Positions 1-8,102 of a stretch of DNA of 18,087 nt are shown here, in pieces (the stretch's first letter is position 1; the number at the start of each line of letters is the position of its first letter). The notes under the pieces were generated by a model, which did no database searches, was not told the origin of the DNA, and was given only the letters and a program-made list of their open reading frames with translations. Position numbers and translations under genes: made by a program. This DNA is from Methylotenera sp. (GTDB lineage Bacteria; Pseudomonadota; Gammaproteobacteria; Burkholderiales; Methylophilaceae), in NCBI GenBank assembly GCA_013816325.1, contig JACDEP010000015.1, positions 1 through 18,087 of the forward strand, in the 5' to 3' direction.

Positions 1-735
1 TTCTATGAAGCTAAATTGCGTGAAGAAACGATTAGCCAAAATATCTATATGCAGACTTTTTATGAAACCGGTTCGAGGCTGACACATGACATTAAAAATA
101 TTCTGCAATCACTCGGGACATTATGTTCAGCAGCAGAACAGGATAACAACGCAGAAAATGACGATGCAAAGCTAGTTGAATTGATCAGGAAGCAGTTGCC
201 CAGGCTGAACCAGCGATTGGCTACGACCCTTACAAAACTTGAACGTCCTAGCGTGGAGAAAAAGCGCCAGGCTAAGGTTAGCACTTGGTGGAAGAATTTT
301 ATCAAGCTGAATAATCACCTTAGCGGTAACTATAAAATGCAATTTGACACACCGATTACCATGCCTAAAGTAGATATCGATCCCGGAGTATTAGAAAGCG
401 TAGTGGATAACCTATTACAGAATGCTCTGGAAAAAGCCAAGCTTGATGCCAATATCATGATCAACATCACCCTCATGCCATTTGATTATTTTTGCCTGGA
501 AGTTAGCGATACCGGATCCGCAATGCCTGGCGAAGTGGAAGAGCAATTGTTTAAAGCCCATATCAGCTCTAAAAGCGGCTTAGGTGTAGGTCTTTACCAT
601 GCTGCTCACCAAGCAGCGCAGGCGGGTTATAAGCTAAGCCTGATTGAAAACTTAGATGGAGAAGTGCGCTTTAGATTAGAGCAAAGTATCGCTGAACCTA
701 TAAATGAGCATGCCACACTTGCCATCTCAAATTGA
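1..735 (+). CDS. Sensor histidine kinase, C-terminal part (5' end outside window)
   Basis: This is the catalytic end of a membrane or cytoplasmic two-component sensor kinase, which autophosphorylates a histidine and passes the phosphate to a response regulator not present here. The frame is open from base 1, so the gene starts upstream. In the visible 244 residues the phospho-acceptor box is T-H-D-I-K-N with His at about residue 29 of the fragment. It is followed by a helical dimerisation stretch and a HATPase_c domain: N box around VVDNLLQNALEKA, G1 around DTGSAMPG, G2 around SGLGVGLYHA. The HDIKN form of the H box is the type seen in HDLKN-bearing kinases such as PrsK, so the specific family is uncertain and the signal it senses cannot be told from this part. 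It converges on the cytochrome maturation operon, with a shared terminator between them. Confidence 0.88.
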   Translation, partial: FYEAKLREETISQNIYMQTFYETGSRLTHDIKNILQSLGTLCSAAEQDNNAENDDAKLVELIRKQLPRLNQRLATTLTKLERPSVEKKRQAKVSTWWKNFIKLNNHLSGNYKMQFDTPITMPKVDIDPGVLESVVDNLLQNALEKAKLDANIMINITLMPFDYFCLEVSDTGSAMPGEVEEQLFKAHISSKSGLGVGLYHAAHQAAQAGYKLSLIENLDGEVRFRLEQSIAEPINEHATLAISN

Positions 736-766
736 ATTCAAGAAGGTGCCATTAACTTAAATATAA

Positions 767-799
767 AAAAGCACAGCTTAGCTAGCTGTGCTTTTTTTA
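767..799. terminator. Bidirectional intrinsic terminator
   Basis: A perfect 8-bp stem GCACAGCT (771-778) pairs with AGCTGTGC (784-791) around the loop TAGCT. It is flanked by an A run on the left and a run of seven T on the right, so it can end transcription on both strands. It lies between the convergent histidine kinase and ccsB genes. Confidence 0.9.
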
Positions 800-823
800 A
801 GTGGAAATCTTAACTCATTAACG

Positions 824-1984
824 CTATAGCTCGCCGTAAGAATGTAATCCACTTAGAAACATATTAACGCCTAGGAAAGCAAAGGTCGTTACGAGCAAAC
901 CGATCAATGCCCACCAAGCTAATACCGGACCACGCAAGCCCTTAACCATGCGCAAGTGCAGCCATGCTGCATAGTTTAGCCAAACGATAAGCGCCCATGT
1001 CTCTTTTGGATCCCAGCTCCAGTAGCCACCCCACGCCTCTGCCGCCCACATCGCGCCTAAAATCGTAGCGATGGTAAAGAATGCGAAACCTACTGCAATG
1101 GATTTATACATCAGGTCATCCAATACATCCAACTTTGGCAAACGTGATGCCAAAATGCCTTTGTTAGCTAGCAAATACGCACTTGCGACCATAGCGGATA
1201 ATGAAAATGAGCCATAGCCGATAAAATTGGCCGGTACATGGATTTTCATCCAGTAAGATTGCAAGGCTGGCACCAAAGGCTGGATGTTATTGGCCTGGCG
1301 GTCAAACGTATACCAAAGAATAAAGCCTACCGCAGCATTCACCACTAGCAGCACAAAGCCGCCTAATTGCCGAGTATTAAAACGCTGTTCGTAATGCAAA
1401 TACAATAAAGAGGTAATCAGGCAGAAAAGAATAAATACTTCGTACAGATTGCTGATCGGGATATGGCCTACGTCCGGGGCGATGAGGTATGACTCATACC
1501 AGCGCACTAGCAAGCCTACAAAACCCATTAATACTGCGCTCCAAGTAAGCGCCGAGGCGACCTTTCCGGTAAATTCCGAGCGCTTGAACATCGCGAACCA
1601 ATACGTCACCATCGCCATCACGAATAATACATTCATCCACATGATGGCGGACTGGCTAGAAATCAGGAATTTGAGGAAAAATGCCTGCGTAGCGCGACCC
1701 TGGTCACCGTGATACATGCTGATGGAAAGTAAACTGACAATGCCGACGCCCAGCACTAGCTTACCAAATGATTTCCATTGCCAGCCTAAAAAACTGAATA
1801 CGGCCGCAAAAGCAAATAGGAAGCCCGTTTCATACGCATCCATATATTGCGCATACTTACTAAAAGCAAAAATAGCGCCTGCTGCCAAAATAGCCGTATA
1901 GAGCCATTCTTGCCAACCCAAACGCTGCAATAATGACTTGGGCTGATAATCATTCATATTCATTTTTAAGTCATTGCTATTCAT
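824..1984 (-). CDS. ccsB: Cytochrome c biogenesis protein CcsB (CcsA/ResC family)
   Basis: This is the integral-membrane haem-handling subunit of System II cytochrome c maturation. With ResB it moves haem to the outside of the cytoplasmic membrane and attaches it to CxxCH motifs of apocytochromes. The 386-residue protein has about eight hydrophobic segments. The diagnostic tryptophan-rich WWD motif is at residues 317-330 (AWGGYWSWDPKETW). Candidate haem-ligand histidines are H249 (KIHVPANF) and H381 (SGLHSYG). Length and motif are normal for the family. The ATG at 1984 is preceded by AAGGA at a 6-base spacing, which supports this start over the internal Met8 and Met10 codons. It sits 24 bases downstream of resB, so the two are almost certainly co-transcribed. 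The synonyms ccsA and resC are used for the same family. Confidence 0.95.
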   Translation of the reverse strand: MNSNDLKMNMNDYQPKSLLQRLGWQEWLYTAILAAGAIFAFSKYAQYMDAYETGFLFAFAAVFSFLGWQWKSFGKLVLGVGIVSLLSISMYHGDQGRATQAFFLKFLISSQSAIMWMNVLFVMAMVTYWFAMFKRSEFTGKVASALTWSAVLMGFVGLLVRWYESYLIAPDVGHIPISNLYEVFILFCLITSLLYLHYEQRFNTRQLGGFVLLVVNAAVGFILWYTFDRQANNIQPLVPALQSYWMKIHVPANFIGYGSFSLSAMVASAYLLANKGILASRLPKLDVLDDLMYKSIAVGFAFFTIATILGAMWAAEAWGGYWSWDPKETWALIVWLNYAAWLHLRMVKGLRGPVLAWWALIGLLVTTFAFLGVNMFLSGLHSYGEL

Positions 1985-2008
1985 ATTGAATCCTTATTGA
2001 AATACTAT

Positions 2009-3985
2009 CTACGCAAGTAAATTCTTAAGTTGTTCACGGTACAAACTGAATTCTTGTTCAAAATCTAGGTTCTTCCGGTTCGACGACATTCCAAAATGCA
2101 CTTGTTTATCCGCTGATTTGAGCAATAGCCAAATACGGCGTTCACGTATGTACATCATGGCAAAAATGCCTACCACCAATAAAACAGAACCCAAGTATAC
2201 CCATTTTTGGCCTGGAGATTTGGTCAGCTGCAACCCGCTTGCTTCTTTATGTTCAAACTGGGCAAGCTGCAAATAATAAGGCGTGCCGTAAAAAAACATA
2301 TCGCTGAATGCGTTCAAACTATCACCAATCAACGCCTGAGTATCCGGATTGTTGACCAGCGGCGGTTTTTTAATTTCTGTCAAGCTCATGTTATACGCTT
2401 CAAGCGCTGCTACGTTAATCATCTTGATGTATGTTTTGGCCGCCATTTCACGCTCTTTGGTTGGCACGTTCTTCTCTATCACTTCCGCCACCTGGTTATA
2501 ACCGCCCTGAGCAAAGGTGCGTAATAGCTGCACTACGCTGTCTTCAAACTGCTTCCGTAGCGCCAGTTCCTTGCCATTTGATTTTGCATTACGCTCTACT
2601 GCATCAGTCGAAAGTCTATGCGCTATTTCAGGATATTTTGTCTCGTCCATCAATGTAGCTTTAAGGTTCATAAAACCGTTCAAGCCAAAATCTGCGTCTA
2701 CCGGAATACGCAGGTAATGGAATTCATCCTGTACCGTTTCGCGCATGCCCGAAATAAAATAATACTTACCATCGATCTGCATAGGCTGCATATAAGTCAC
2801 ATATTCTTTGGCTTGGCCTTGGGTATCACGCAGTTTATAAGTAATGTTAGGTCCTACGTTATGCGGCTTGCCTTTGCCATCTGGGGAAAGGTTGATGATG
2901 TTGAATTTACGGAAATCGTTATATTCCACTTTCAAGGCCTCGGGACCTTCACCCAATATACCTTTTTGGAAGATAGCGCCATTCAAGGCTTGCGGCATAG
3001 TCTCTTTGGAGAAAAGGTTCCAAACCTTAAAGTTAAGCTTGGTTCCACCATCCTGAAAATCGGATTGGTAAATGGCCACGCCTTTATATATCAAGGGATG
3101 ATTTACGCTGATAGTTTTGGTCAGTGGTTCCTTCAAATCGGGATCGCTGATCACGATATCACTTTCGAAAGATTTAGGCTGGCCCGTAGCATAATGCTCA
3201 ATACGAAAATCTTTTAGCGCAATGCGGAATGGCAAGTCCTGCACCAGATAACCATCACGCACTCTTACGAATGCCACGTTATCACTCGTGCCTTCCGGCA
3301 AGGTCATGTTGGCGCGGAATGATGGATTGTTAATACTCAAACGGCTAATCGGCGGCACTTGAGATTCCGGGATATCCAGCGTTTCTATTCGTTTCTGTCC
3401 TAGCAATTCCTGCACTTTAAGCGGCAGGTTGCCGTCTAACAAGCCACCGAAACAGATGATAACAATCGCCGTATGGGTAAATATATAGCCTAAACGCTGA
3501 TGTGTACCGGCCTTGGCGGCAATGAGCTCACTGCCGTCTTTATGGATGCGGATTTTGTATTTAAACCCTTTAATCTGCAAAAACTGCAGCAAATTTTGCT
3601 TAGCGTTTTCCAAATTGCCGCTTGCATAGGTTTCTTGATGGCTGAAAGCATTGAGTGATTTTTCGGTAGCCTGCTCCTTGAAGGTGCGCCATTCCTTGAC
3701 CATCAATGGACTATTACGGTAAATACACAGGCTGGTAGAAATCACCAAAAACAGCAGAATGATAAGGAACCAGCCACTGTGGTACACATCGTAGAGGCCT
3801 AAGCCTTCAAAAAAGCTGAACCAGAACTGGCCGAATTTAATAATATAGTTTTCATAAGGCTCATTCTGCTTTAGTACGGTGCCAATGATGGAAGCAATGC
3901 CAAGCACGGTTAGCAAACTCACGGCAATACGCATTGAGCTTAATAGGTCTAGGATTTTTTTTGAAAAAGAGGAGTTAGGATTCAA
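2009..3985 (-). CDS. resB: Cytochrome c biogenesis protein ResB
   Basis: ResB (Ccs1) is the partner of CcsB in the System II holocytochrome c synthase; it contributes a large periplasmic domain. The 658-residue protein has hydrophobic segments at about 17-37, 72-88 and 166-184, a long soluble domain, and a last segment at about 596-612 followed by a basic cytoplasmic tail. The N-terminal block LSSMRIAVSLLTVLGIASI and the following KQNEPYENY are typical of betaproteobacterial ResB, as is the length. The start used here is TTG at 3985, without a clear Shine-Dalgarno sequence. The first in-frame ATG (Met18) would cut off the conserved KILDLLSSMR segment, so TTG is preferred but not certain. It lies between the cytochrome c4 gene and ccsB. 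A hairpin at 4082-4107 may reduce read-through from the cytochrome gene. Confidence 0.95.
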   Translation of the reverse strand: MNPNSSFSKKILDLLSSMRIAVSLLTVLGIASIIGTVLKQNEPYENYIIKFGQFWFSFFEGLGLYDVYHSGWFLIILLFLVISTSLCIYRNSPLMVKEWRTFKEQATEKSLNAFSHQETYASGNLENAKQNLLQFLQIKGFKYKIRIHKDGSELIAAKAGTHQRLGYIFTHTAIVIICFGGLLDGNLPLKVQELLGQKRIETLDIPESQVPPISRLSINNPSFRANMTLPEGTSDNVAFVRVRDGYLVQDLPFRIALKDFRIEHYATGQPKSFESDIVISDPDLKEPLTKTISVNHPLIYKGVAIYQSDFQDGGTKLNFKVWNLFSKETMPQALNGAIFQKGILGEGPEALKVEYNDFRKFNIINLSPDGKGKPHNVGPNITYKLRDTQGQAKEYVTYMQPMQIDGKYYFISGMRETVQDEFHYLRIPVDADFGLNGFMNLKATLMDETKYPEIAHRLSTDAVERNAKSNGKELALRKQFEDSVVQLLRTFAQGGYNQVAEVIEKNVPTKEREMAAKTYIKMINVAALEAYNMSLTEIKKPPLVNNPDTQALIGDSLNAFSDMFFYGTPYYLQLAQFEHKEASGLQLTKSPGQKWVYLGSVLLVVGIFAMMYIRERRIWLLLKSADKQVHFGMSSNRKNLDFEQEFSLYREQLKNLLA

Positions 3986-4081
3986 AATTGGGTCGATTAT
4001 TTTACATGCAGCTATTATGAGTAAACATGCATGAATTGTGGGGTTATGACTTGTTAAGGGATTAAATAGTTGCTAAAAATT

Positions 4082-4107
4082 AAGGCAGCCTGTGCTGCCT
4101 TTTTTTA
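4082..4107. terminator. Intrinsic terminator downstream of cytochrome c4 gene
   Basis: A stem GGCAGC (4084-4089) pairs with GCTGCC (4094-4099), extended to 8 bp by AA/TT pairs, around a CTGT loop. The T run of eight is on the plus strand; the minus-strand transcript has the weaker TTAATTTTTA. It lies just after the cytochrome gene stop codon, so it probably ends or attenuates that transcript before resB. Confidence 0.7.
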
Positions 4108-4112
4108 AATTA

Positions 4113-4796
4113 TTAGCGTAAACCTTGAATATAATCGGCAACGGCTGCCATTTCAGCATCGGTCATTTTCGCGGCGATTACCATCATCATTGGCGCATTG
4201 GCGCGTTCACCGGTGCGGAACGTCCTAAGCTGCGCTAGCGTGTAATCCGCATGTTGGCCGCCCAAGCGTGGAAACTGTTTAGGTAAACCGGCACCAGTTG
4301 CTCCGTGGCAAGCTGCACAAGCGGGTACGTTGGTCGCTGCAATACCGCCGCGGTAGATTTTTTCACCCAGAGAATCTTTACCGTTAGACTTGGCTTGACC
4401 TAAAGTAAGCTGTTGGCTTGAAAAATATGCCGCCAGATTGTTCATATCTTCTTCGCTAAGTGCAGAAGCGATCCCTGTCATCACGGCATTGTTGCGTTTA
4501 CCAGCTTTGAATTCCGCAAGTTGTTTTTTCAAGTACTCAGGATGTTGCGCGGCCAATTTTGGATTGAGTGTAATCACGCTGTTGCCAGTGGGGGTATGGC
4601 AAGCCGCACAGACTGTATTGACGGTCTGTTCAGCCGTTTTATTTTCTACCGCCTGGACTTTGACCGGTTGTTTAGCAATAGCATTTTTAGTAGAATCTAC
4701 AGTTGCAGCTTGCACCGATAAACCAAACATCGCACTTAAAACCACACAAACAGCACTTAACTTTGCTGCGCTTTTCATTGCCTGACGAAATTGCAT
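4113..4796 (-). CDS. Diheme cytochrome c4-type protein
   Basis: This is a periplasmic electron carrier with two class I cytochrome c domains. An N-terminal signal peptide (basic start, hydrophobic core, likely cleavage after Ala30 in SVQA) precedes a linker and two haem sites, CAACH at 63-67 and CAACH at 160-164. Candidate axial methionines are Met106 and the Met-rich APMMM stretch near 202-205. The two halves share the pattern of c-type cytochrome, PRLGGQH/PKLAAQH segment, and a final hydrophobic helix, as in cytochrome c4. Such proteins usually pass electrons to terminal oxidases. The 227-residue length is slightly above the usual mature size because of the linker. The start has an excellent AGGAG five bases upstream. 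It lies next to the ResB/CcsB genes that mature such proteins and is divergent from engB. Confidence 0.93.
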   Translation of the reverse strand: MQFRQAMKSAAKLSAVCVVLSAMFGLSVQAATVDSTKNAIAKQPVKVQAVENKTAEQTVNTVCAACHTPTGNSVITLNPKLAAQHPEYLKKQLAEFKAGKRNNAVMTGIASALSEEDMNNLAAYFSSQQLTLGQAKSNGKDSLGEKIYRGGIAATNVPACAACHGATGAGLPKQFPRLGGQHADYTLAQLRTFRTGERANAPMMMVIAAKMTDAEMAAVADYIQGLR

Positions 4797-5074
4797 ACCA
4801 CTCCTAGTTGTTTATTCAGTTGCGCTGTCCTCATAAATTTTTAAAGGAACGAGCTTTACTAAAGCTAAATTATTCAATCAATTAACCCGCTATTTTAGCG
4901 AAAATCGCCTATTCGTGATAGCATTTTTCACTGTCAGCAATATATTTCGGTTGTCTTATTTATATCTAGCATAGCCGTTGCTCACTAGTAAATTACCTAA
5001 AACAGCAAATTAAGCTAATCAACAATTTAAATAGTAGCCGACTAAATAAACTAAATCACACGAACTGGATTCAA
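4797..5074. promoter_or_regulatory. Divergent intergenic region (cytochrome c4 / engB)
   Basis: This 278-bp AT-rich stretch must contain promoters for both the minus-strand cytochrome c4 gene and the plus-strand engB. I see the AGGAG ribosome site for the cytochrome gene (around 4801-4805) but no promoter pair close enough to consensus to place with confidence. Confidence 0.4.
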
Positions 5075-5698
5075 ATGCCGCTGTTTCAAAATGCCACTTT
5101 TTTTATTTCTGCCCACCATCTGCGTGATCTGCCACCATCCAGCGGCATTGAAGTCGCGTTTGCTGGCCGCTCCAATGCGGGTAAATCCAGTGCGCTTAAT
5201 ACTTTAGCCAACCATAATCGGCTCGCATTCGTGAGTAAGCAACCAGGCCGTACGCAACTTATCAATTTTTTTACGCTAGGCAATGACAGGCACTTGGTCG
5301 ATTTACCAGGTTACGGCTATGCGAAAGTACCTGAATCTATGCGTGCCCATTGGCAGAATGTGCTTGCGCGTTACCTGAGCGAGCGTACAAGCTTGGGCGG
5401 CTTGGTATTGGTGATGGATAGCAGGCACCCGCTAACCCCCCTAGATAGACAAATGCTGGATTGGTTTTGCCCCAGCGGCAAACCGGTGCATGTGTTGCTG
5501 ACAAAATCGGATAAGCTCTCACGCGGCGAAGCTAGCTTGACCCTTAATAGAGTACGCAAAGAATTGATTGAAACCTGGGGCAACCATTACAACAGCGAGT
5601 GCACTATTCAGCTTTTCTCCAGCCTGAAAAAACAAGGCGTTGAAGAAGCAGAAAAGATAATCGGCAAATGGCTTTTCGCTGAAGATCCAGAAATTTAA
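5075..5698 (+). CDS. engB: Ribosome biogenesis GTP-binding protein EngB/YihA
   Basis: EngB is a small TRAFAC-class GTPase needed for large ribosomal subunit assembly. The 207-residue sequence carries all expected G motifs: G1 GRSNAGKS at 31-38, the G2 threonine in PGRT (Thr60), G3 DLPGYG at 76-81, and G4 TKSD at 143-146. The SSLKK segment near the C terminus fits G5. Length is normal for the family. The ATG start has only a weak upstream TGGA as a ribosome site, but the N terminus MPLFQNATFFISAHH matches the family well. The gene stands alone on the plus strand, divergent from cytochrome c4. Confidence 0.96.
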   Translation: MPLFQNATFFISAHHLRDLPPSSGIEVAFAGRSNAGKSSALNTLANHNRLAFVSKQPGRTQLINFFTLGNDRHLVDLPGYGYAKVPESMRAHWQNVLARYLSERTSLGGLVLVMDSRHPLTPLDRQMLDWFCPSGKPVHVLLTKSDKLSRGEASLTLNRVRKELIETWGNHYNSECTIQLFSSLKKQGVEEAEKIIGKWLFAEDPEI

Positions 5699-6036
5699 CT
5701 CAGACTACAGAGGATTTCAAATAATAAAGCAAAAAATATGGGTATGCCATTTAGCCAAATCCAGCTAGCCACCTTCGTTTAGCAGTGCCCTGGGAGCCGC
5801 TCTAGTATTGCCTCACAGAGCATGACTTTTAGGTCTATTTAAAGTAGCTAATCTCGGTTTTTGTCGTATCGTTACTGCTCTAATTCGTTTGCCGAGATTG
5901 ATGCATAATCCCTTGATTCAAAACCGCTACGCATTTTGCCAGCAAATTAATAGCGTCATCGCCATTGCAGTGCTCAGGGTCAGGTCTTAAGACGGATATG
6001 GATAACATGCATTGTGCCAGTAACAGCAGTGTTGCT
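5699..6036. other. 338-bp intergenic region without a convincing gene
   Basis: This gap lies between the convergent engB and trmB genes. I find no tRNA cloverleaf and no hairpin followed by a T run, so transcription end points are unclear. A stem GCTCT/AGAGC with a long loop occurs near 5799-5821 but lacks a T run. A 63-codon minus-strand frame (5880-6071) begins inside the last codons of trmB and reaches into the gap. It has no recognisable family and could be chance or a gene remnant. Confidence 0.5.
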
Positions 6037-6756
6037 TTATTGCCGCTCAAACACCATATCCCATACCCCATGGCCTAACTTGATACCCCGGTTTTCAAAT
6101 TTGGTGAGTGGTCTATAGATAGGTTTCTCGGCATAATCTTTGGCGGTGTTTTGAAGCAGCGGTTCCGCGCTCAATACTTCCAGCACCCATTCCGCATACT
6201 CTTGCCAATCGGTAGCTACGTGAAGGTATCCACCAGTTTTTAGTTTGCTGCATAGCAGGTTGACAAACTCAGCTTGTATCAACCTACGTTTATGATGGCG
6301 TTTTTTGTGCCATGGATCAGGGAAGAAAATATGCACACCGTCCAAACTTGCATCAGGCAACATGTTCTGTAACACATCTACTACATCGTGCTGGATAATC
6401 CTGATGTTAGTTAGCGCTTGCTCTTCAATAAGCTTAAGCAATCCGCCAACGCCAGGTGTATGCACTTCTACTGCCAAAAAATCATACTCCGGTAAAGTTT
6501 GGGCGATTTTGGCAGTGGTTTCGCCCATACCAAAGCCGATTTCCAGTACTTTTTTGCTTTCTATGCGGTTAAATTTCTCGTTTAGATTGATTAATGCTGG
6601 GCTATAAGGAATACCGAATTTCGGCAGGCCTGTTTCTAGGGCTCGTTCCTGCCCTTTGGTTAGGCGGCCTTGACGCAGCACAAAACTACGGATGCGGCGC
6701 TGCGTTAAATCATCTGAGTAACTTTCTTTATCGTCTATTTCTGTCATGTTGGGCAT
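6037..6756 (-). CDS. trmB: tRNA (guanosine(46)-N7)-methyltransferase
   Basis: TrmB transfers a methyl group from S-adenosylmethionine to N7 of G46 in the variable loop of tRNA. The 239-residue protein has the Rossmann motif I EIGFGMGETT at 72-81. The family signature FFPDPWHKKRHHKRRL is at about 144-159, TDW at 182-184, and the C-terminal TKFENRG segment at 218-224. The N-terminal RRIRSFVLRQGRLTKGQ block is also typical. Start: ATG at 6756, with Met4 as an alternative; an AAGG lies about 13 bases before the first ATG. Only 17 bases separate it from the midA-like gene upstream, so the two form an operon. Confidence 0.96.
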   Translation of the reverse strand: MPNMTEIDDKESYSDDLTQRRIRSFVLRQGRLTKGQERALETGLPKFGIPYSPALINLNEKFNRIESKKVLEIGFGMGETTAKIAQTLPEYDFLAVEVHTPGVGGLLKLIEEQALTNIRIIQHDVVDVLQNMLPDASLDGVHIFFPDPWHKKRHHKRRLIQAEFVNLLCSKLKTGGYLHVATDWQEYAEWVLEVLSAEPLLQNTAKDYAEKPIYRPLTKFENRGIKLGHGVWDMVFERQ

Positions 6757-6773
6757 TATACTTGAGCGCCTTA

Positions 6774-7928
6774 TTAGAGCGTATGGGATTTATCACCCAC
6801 ACAAAAACCTAGTAATGGTTCTTCTATATTTTTGGTGAATGCAATCACTTTGAATAGGTCACCCATCTCTGCCGGTGATAATAACTTTTGCGCCGCTGCA
6901 GCAAGTGGTGCATAACGCGCCATATCCAGCGGTGATACCTGTGACATCGCATCCAGAATACCGCAGTTCATTAAAAACTGCGCTTGAGTGCAAAAACCGG
7001 CTAATTGCAGCCTACCATCTAAGCCCGACTCAGCTATGGCGGTGAAATCAACATGTGCGGTGATATCTTGCAAGCCCACATAAATTAGCGGATCAGCGTG
7101 CGCAAGCTGCTGATAATGACACATGAGCGTACCCTGATTACGTTGCGGGTGGTAATACTCCCGCGCTACAAACCCGTAGTCAATCATCAAAATGACGCCT
7201 GACTTAATCATATTGGCAAGGCTACTGATTAAGCCATTTGCAGCCGGGCATAATTCGGTTACATATCCATCGGGTAAACTAAGTTTAATCGCAGCTACGA
7301 GTAAATTTGGCTCGGTAAGCGGCTTGTCCATCCAAGCCAGACCTTGCTCCGTTACAGTGATACCACGTTCATATATCTGTTGATTATTGGTATGAATCAG
7401 ATGCGCAGGAATAGCGTCCAATACTTCGTTACCAATCACTACACCATTAAACTCCATGGGCAATTCATTAAGCCATTCTATGCACTGCATTGAAGGGGCT
7501 GGCAAGTGCTTGGTTAAATATTCAAGCTGTACCTGACGCAAGTAGTCACTTACTTCTAGTATGTAATATTGACCAGGCAGGCAATCTAATTGCGCTAGAG
7601 AAAGCAATACATCAGCAGCAAGCTTTCCCGTGCCTGCGCCTAGCTCTAGAATATTACCCTTGGTGATTTGCAATATTTCGGCAAGTTGGTTTGCAAGCGT
7701 TTGGCCGAACAGAGATGAAATTTCCGGCGCCGTGACAAAATCCCCTCCTGCGCCAAATTTTTGATTGCCCGCAGCGTAATAGCCTAAACCTGGCGTATAT
7801 AAAGCCATTTGCATGAATCCTGCAAAACTAATCCAGCCACCAGTATTGGTAATTTTTTGTTGAATCAATTCAAACAATTGCTGGCTATGTTTTTGGGCGT
7901 GAAGCGACGGTATAGGCAATGGAGTCAT
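6774..7928 (-). CDS. SAM-dependent methyltransferase, MidA/NDUFAF7 (DUF185) family
   Basis: This is a class I methyltransferase of the MidA/NDUFAF7 group. The mitochondrial member methylates an arginine of respiratory complex I; the bacterial substrate is not established. In 384 residues the family blocks appear in order: YTPGLGYYAAG at 44-54, GDFVTAPEIS at 62-71, SAM-binding motif LELGAGTGKLA at 94-104, and the VVIGNEVLDAIP segment near residue 165. Length is normal. The ATG start has no Shine-Dalgarno sequence. A TATAAT (7942 down to 7937, minus strand) lies only eight bases before the ATG, so the message might be nearly leaderless. The next gene is trmB, 17 bases on. The SDR/ttcA pair is divergent, an arrangement I associate with betaproteobacteria. 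Confidence 0.92.
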   Translation of the reverse strand: MTPLPIPSLHAQKHSQQLFELIQQKITNTGGWISFAGFMQMALYTPGLGYYAAGNQKFGAGGDFVTAPEISSLFGQTLANQLAEILQITKGNILELGAGTGKLAADVLLSLAQLDCLPGQYYILEVSDYLRQVQLEYLTKHLPAPSMQCIEWLNELPMEFNGVVIGNEVLDAIPAHLIHTNNQQIYERGITVTEQGLAWMDKPLTEPNLLVAAIKLSLPDGYVTELCPAANGLISSLANMIKSGVILMIDYGFVAREYYHPQRNQGTLMCHYQQLAHADPLIYVGLQDITAHVDFTAIAESGLDGRLQLAGFCTQAQFLMNCGILDAMSQVSPLDMARYAPLAAAAQKLLSPAEMGDLFKVIAFTKNIEEPLLGFCVGDKSHTL

Positions 7929-8102
7929 AGAGTTAGATTATAATGGCTAGAGGGCATCCTAAAATTCAAATTTCTTTGCAATAGTGCGGTACGCACAAAA
8001 AATTATCGCTTACATAGTTCACTATGCCAGCGCTGTATTTTTTACTCGCGCTATCTGTGTAAAAAGGTAATTAAGGCGCCAAAATTTAAGATTGGATAAC
8101 GC
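7929..8102. promoter_or_regulatory. Divergent control region with two inverted repeats
   Basis: This region lies between the midA-like gene (minus) and the SDR gene (plus). It holds GTGCG-gta-CGCAC at 7984-7996 and a larger imperfect palindrome at 8007-8032: arms of 12 bases matching at 10, around a TC centre, core CATAGT/ACTATG. Two-fold symmetric sites in a divergent promoter are typical of dimeric regulator binding, but no regulator is known here. A TATAAT for the minus strand is at 7942-7937. Confidence 0.5.

Noticed and set aside
2618..3217. A 199-codon plus-strand open frame opposite resB
   Set aside because: It is antisense to a clearly conserved gene, has no ribosome site or recognisable domain, and several other such frames overlap here, as expected from codon bias of resB.
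5880..6071. 63-codon minus-strand frame after trmB as a real gene
   Set aside because: No family recognised, no ribosome site, and the start lies inside trmB; kept only as a low-interest observation.
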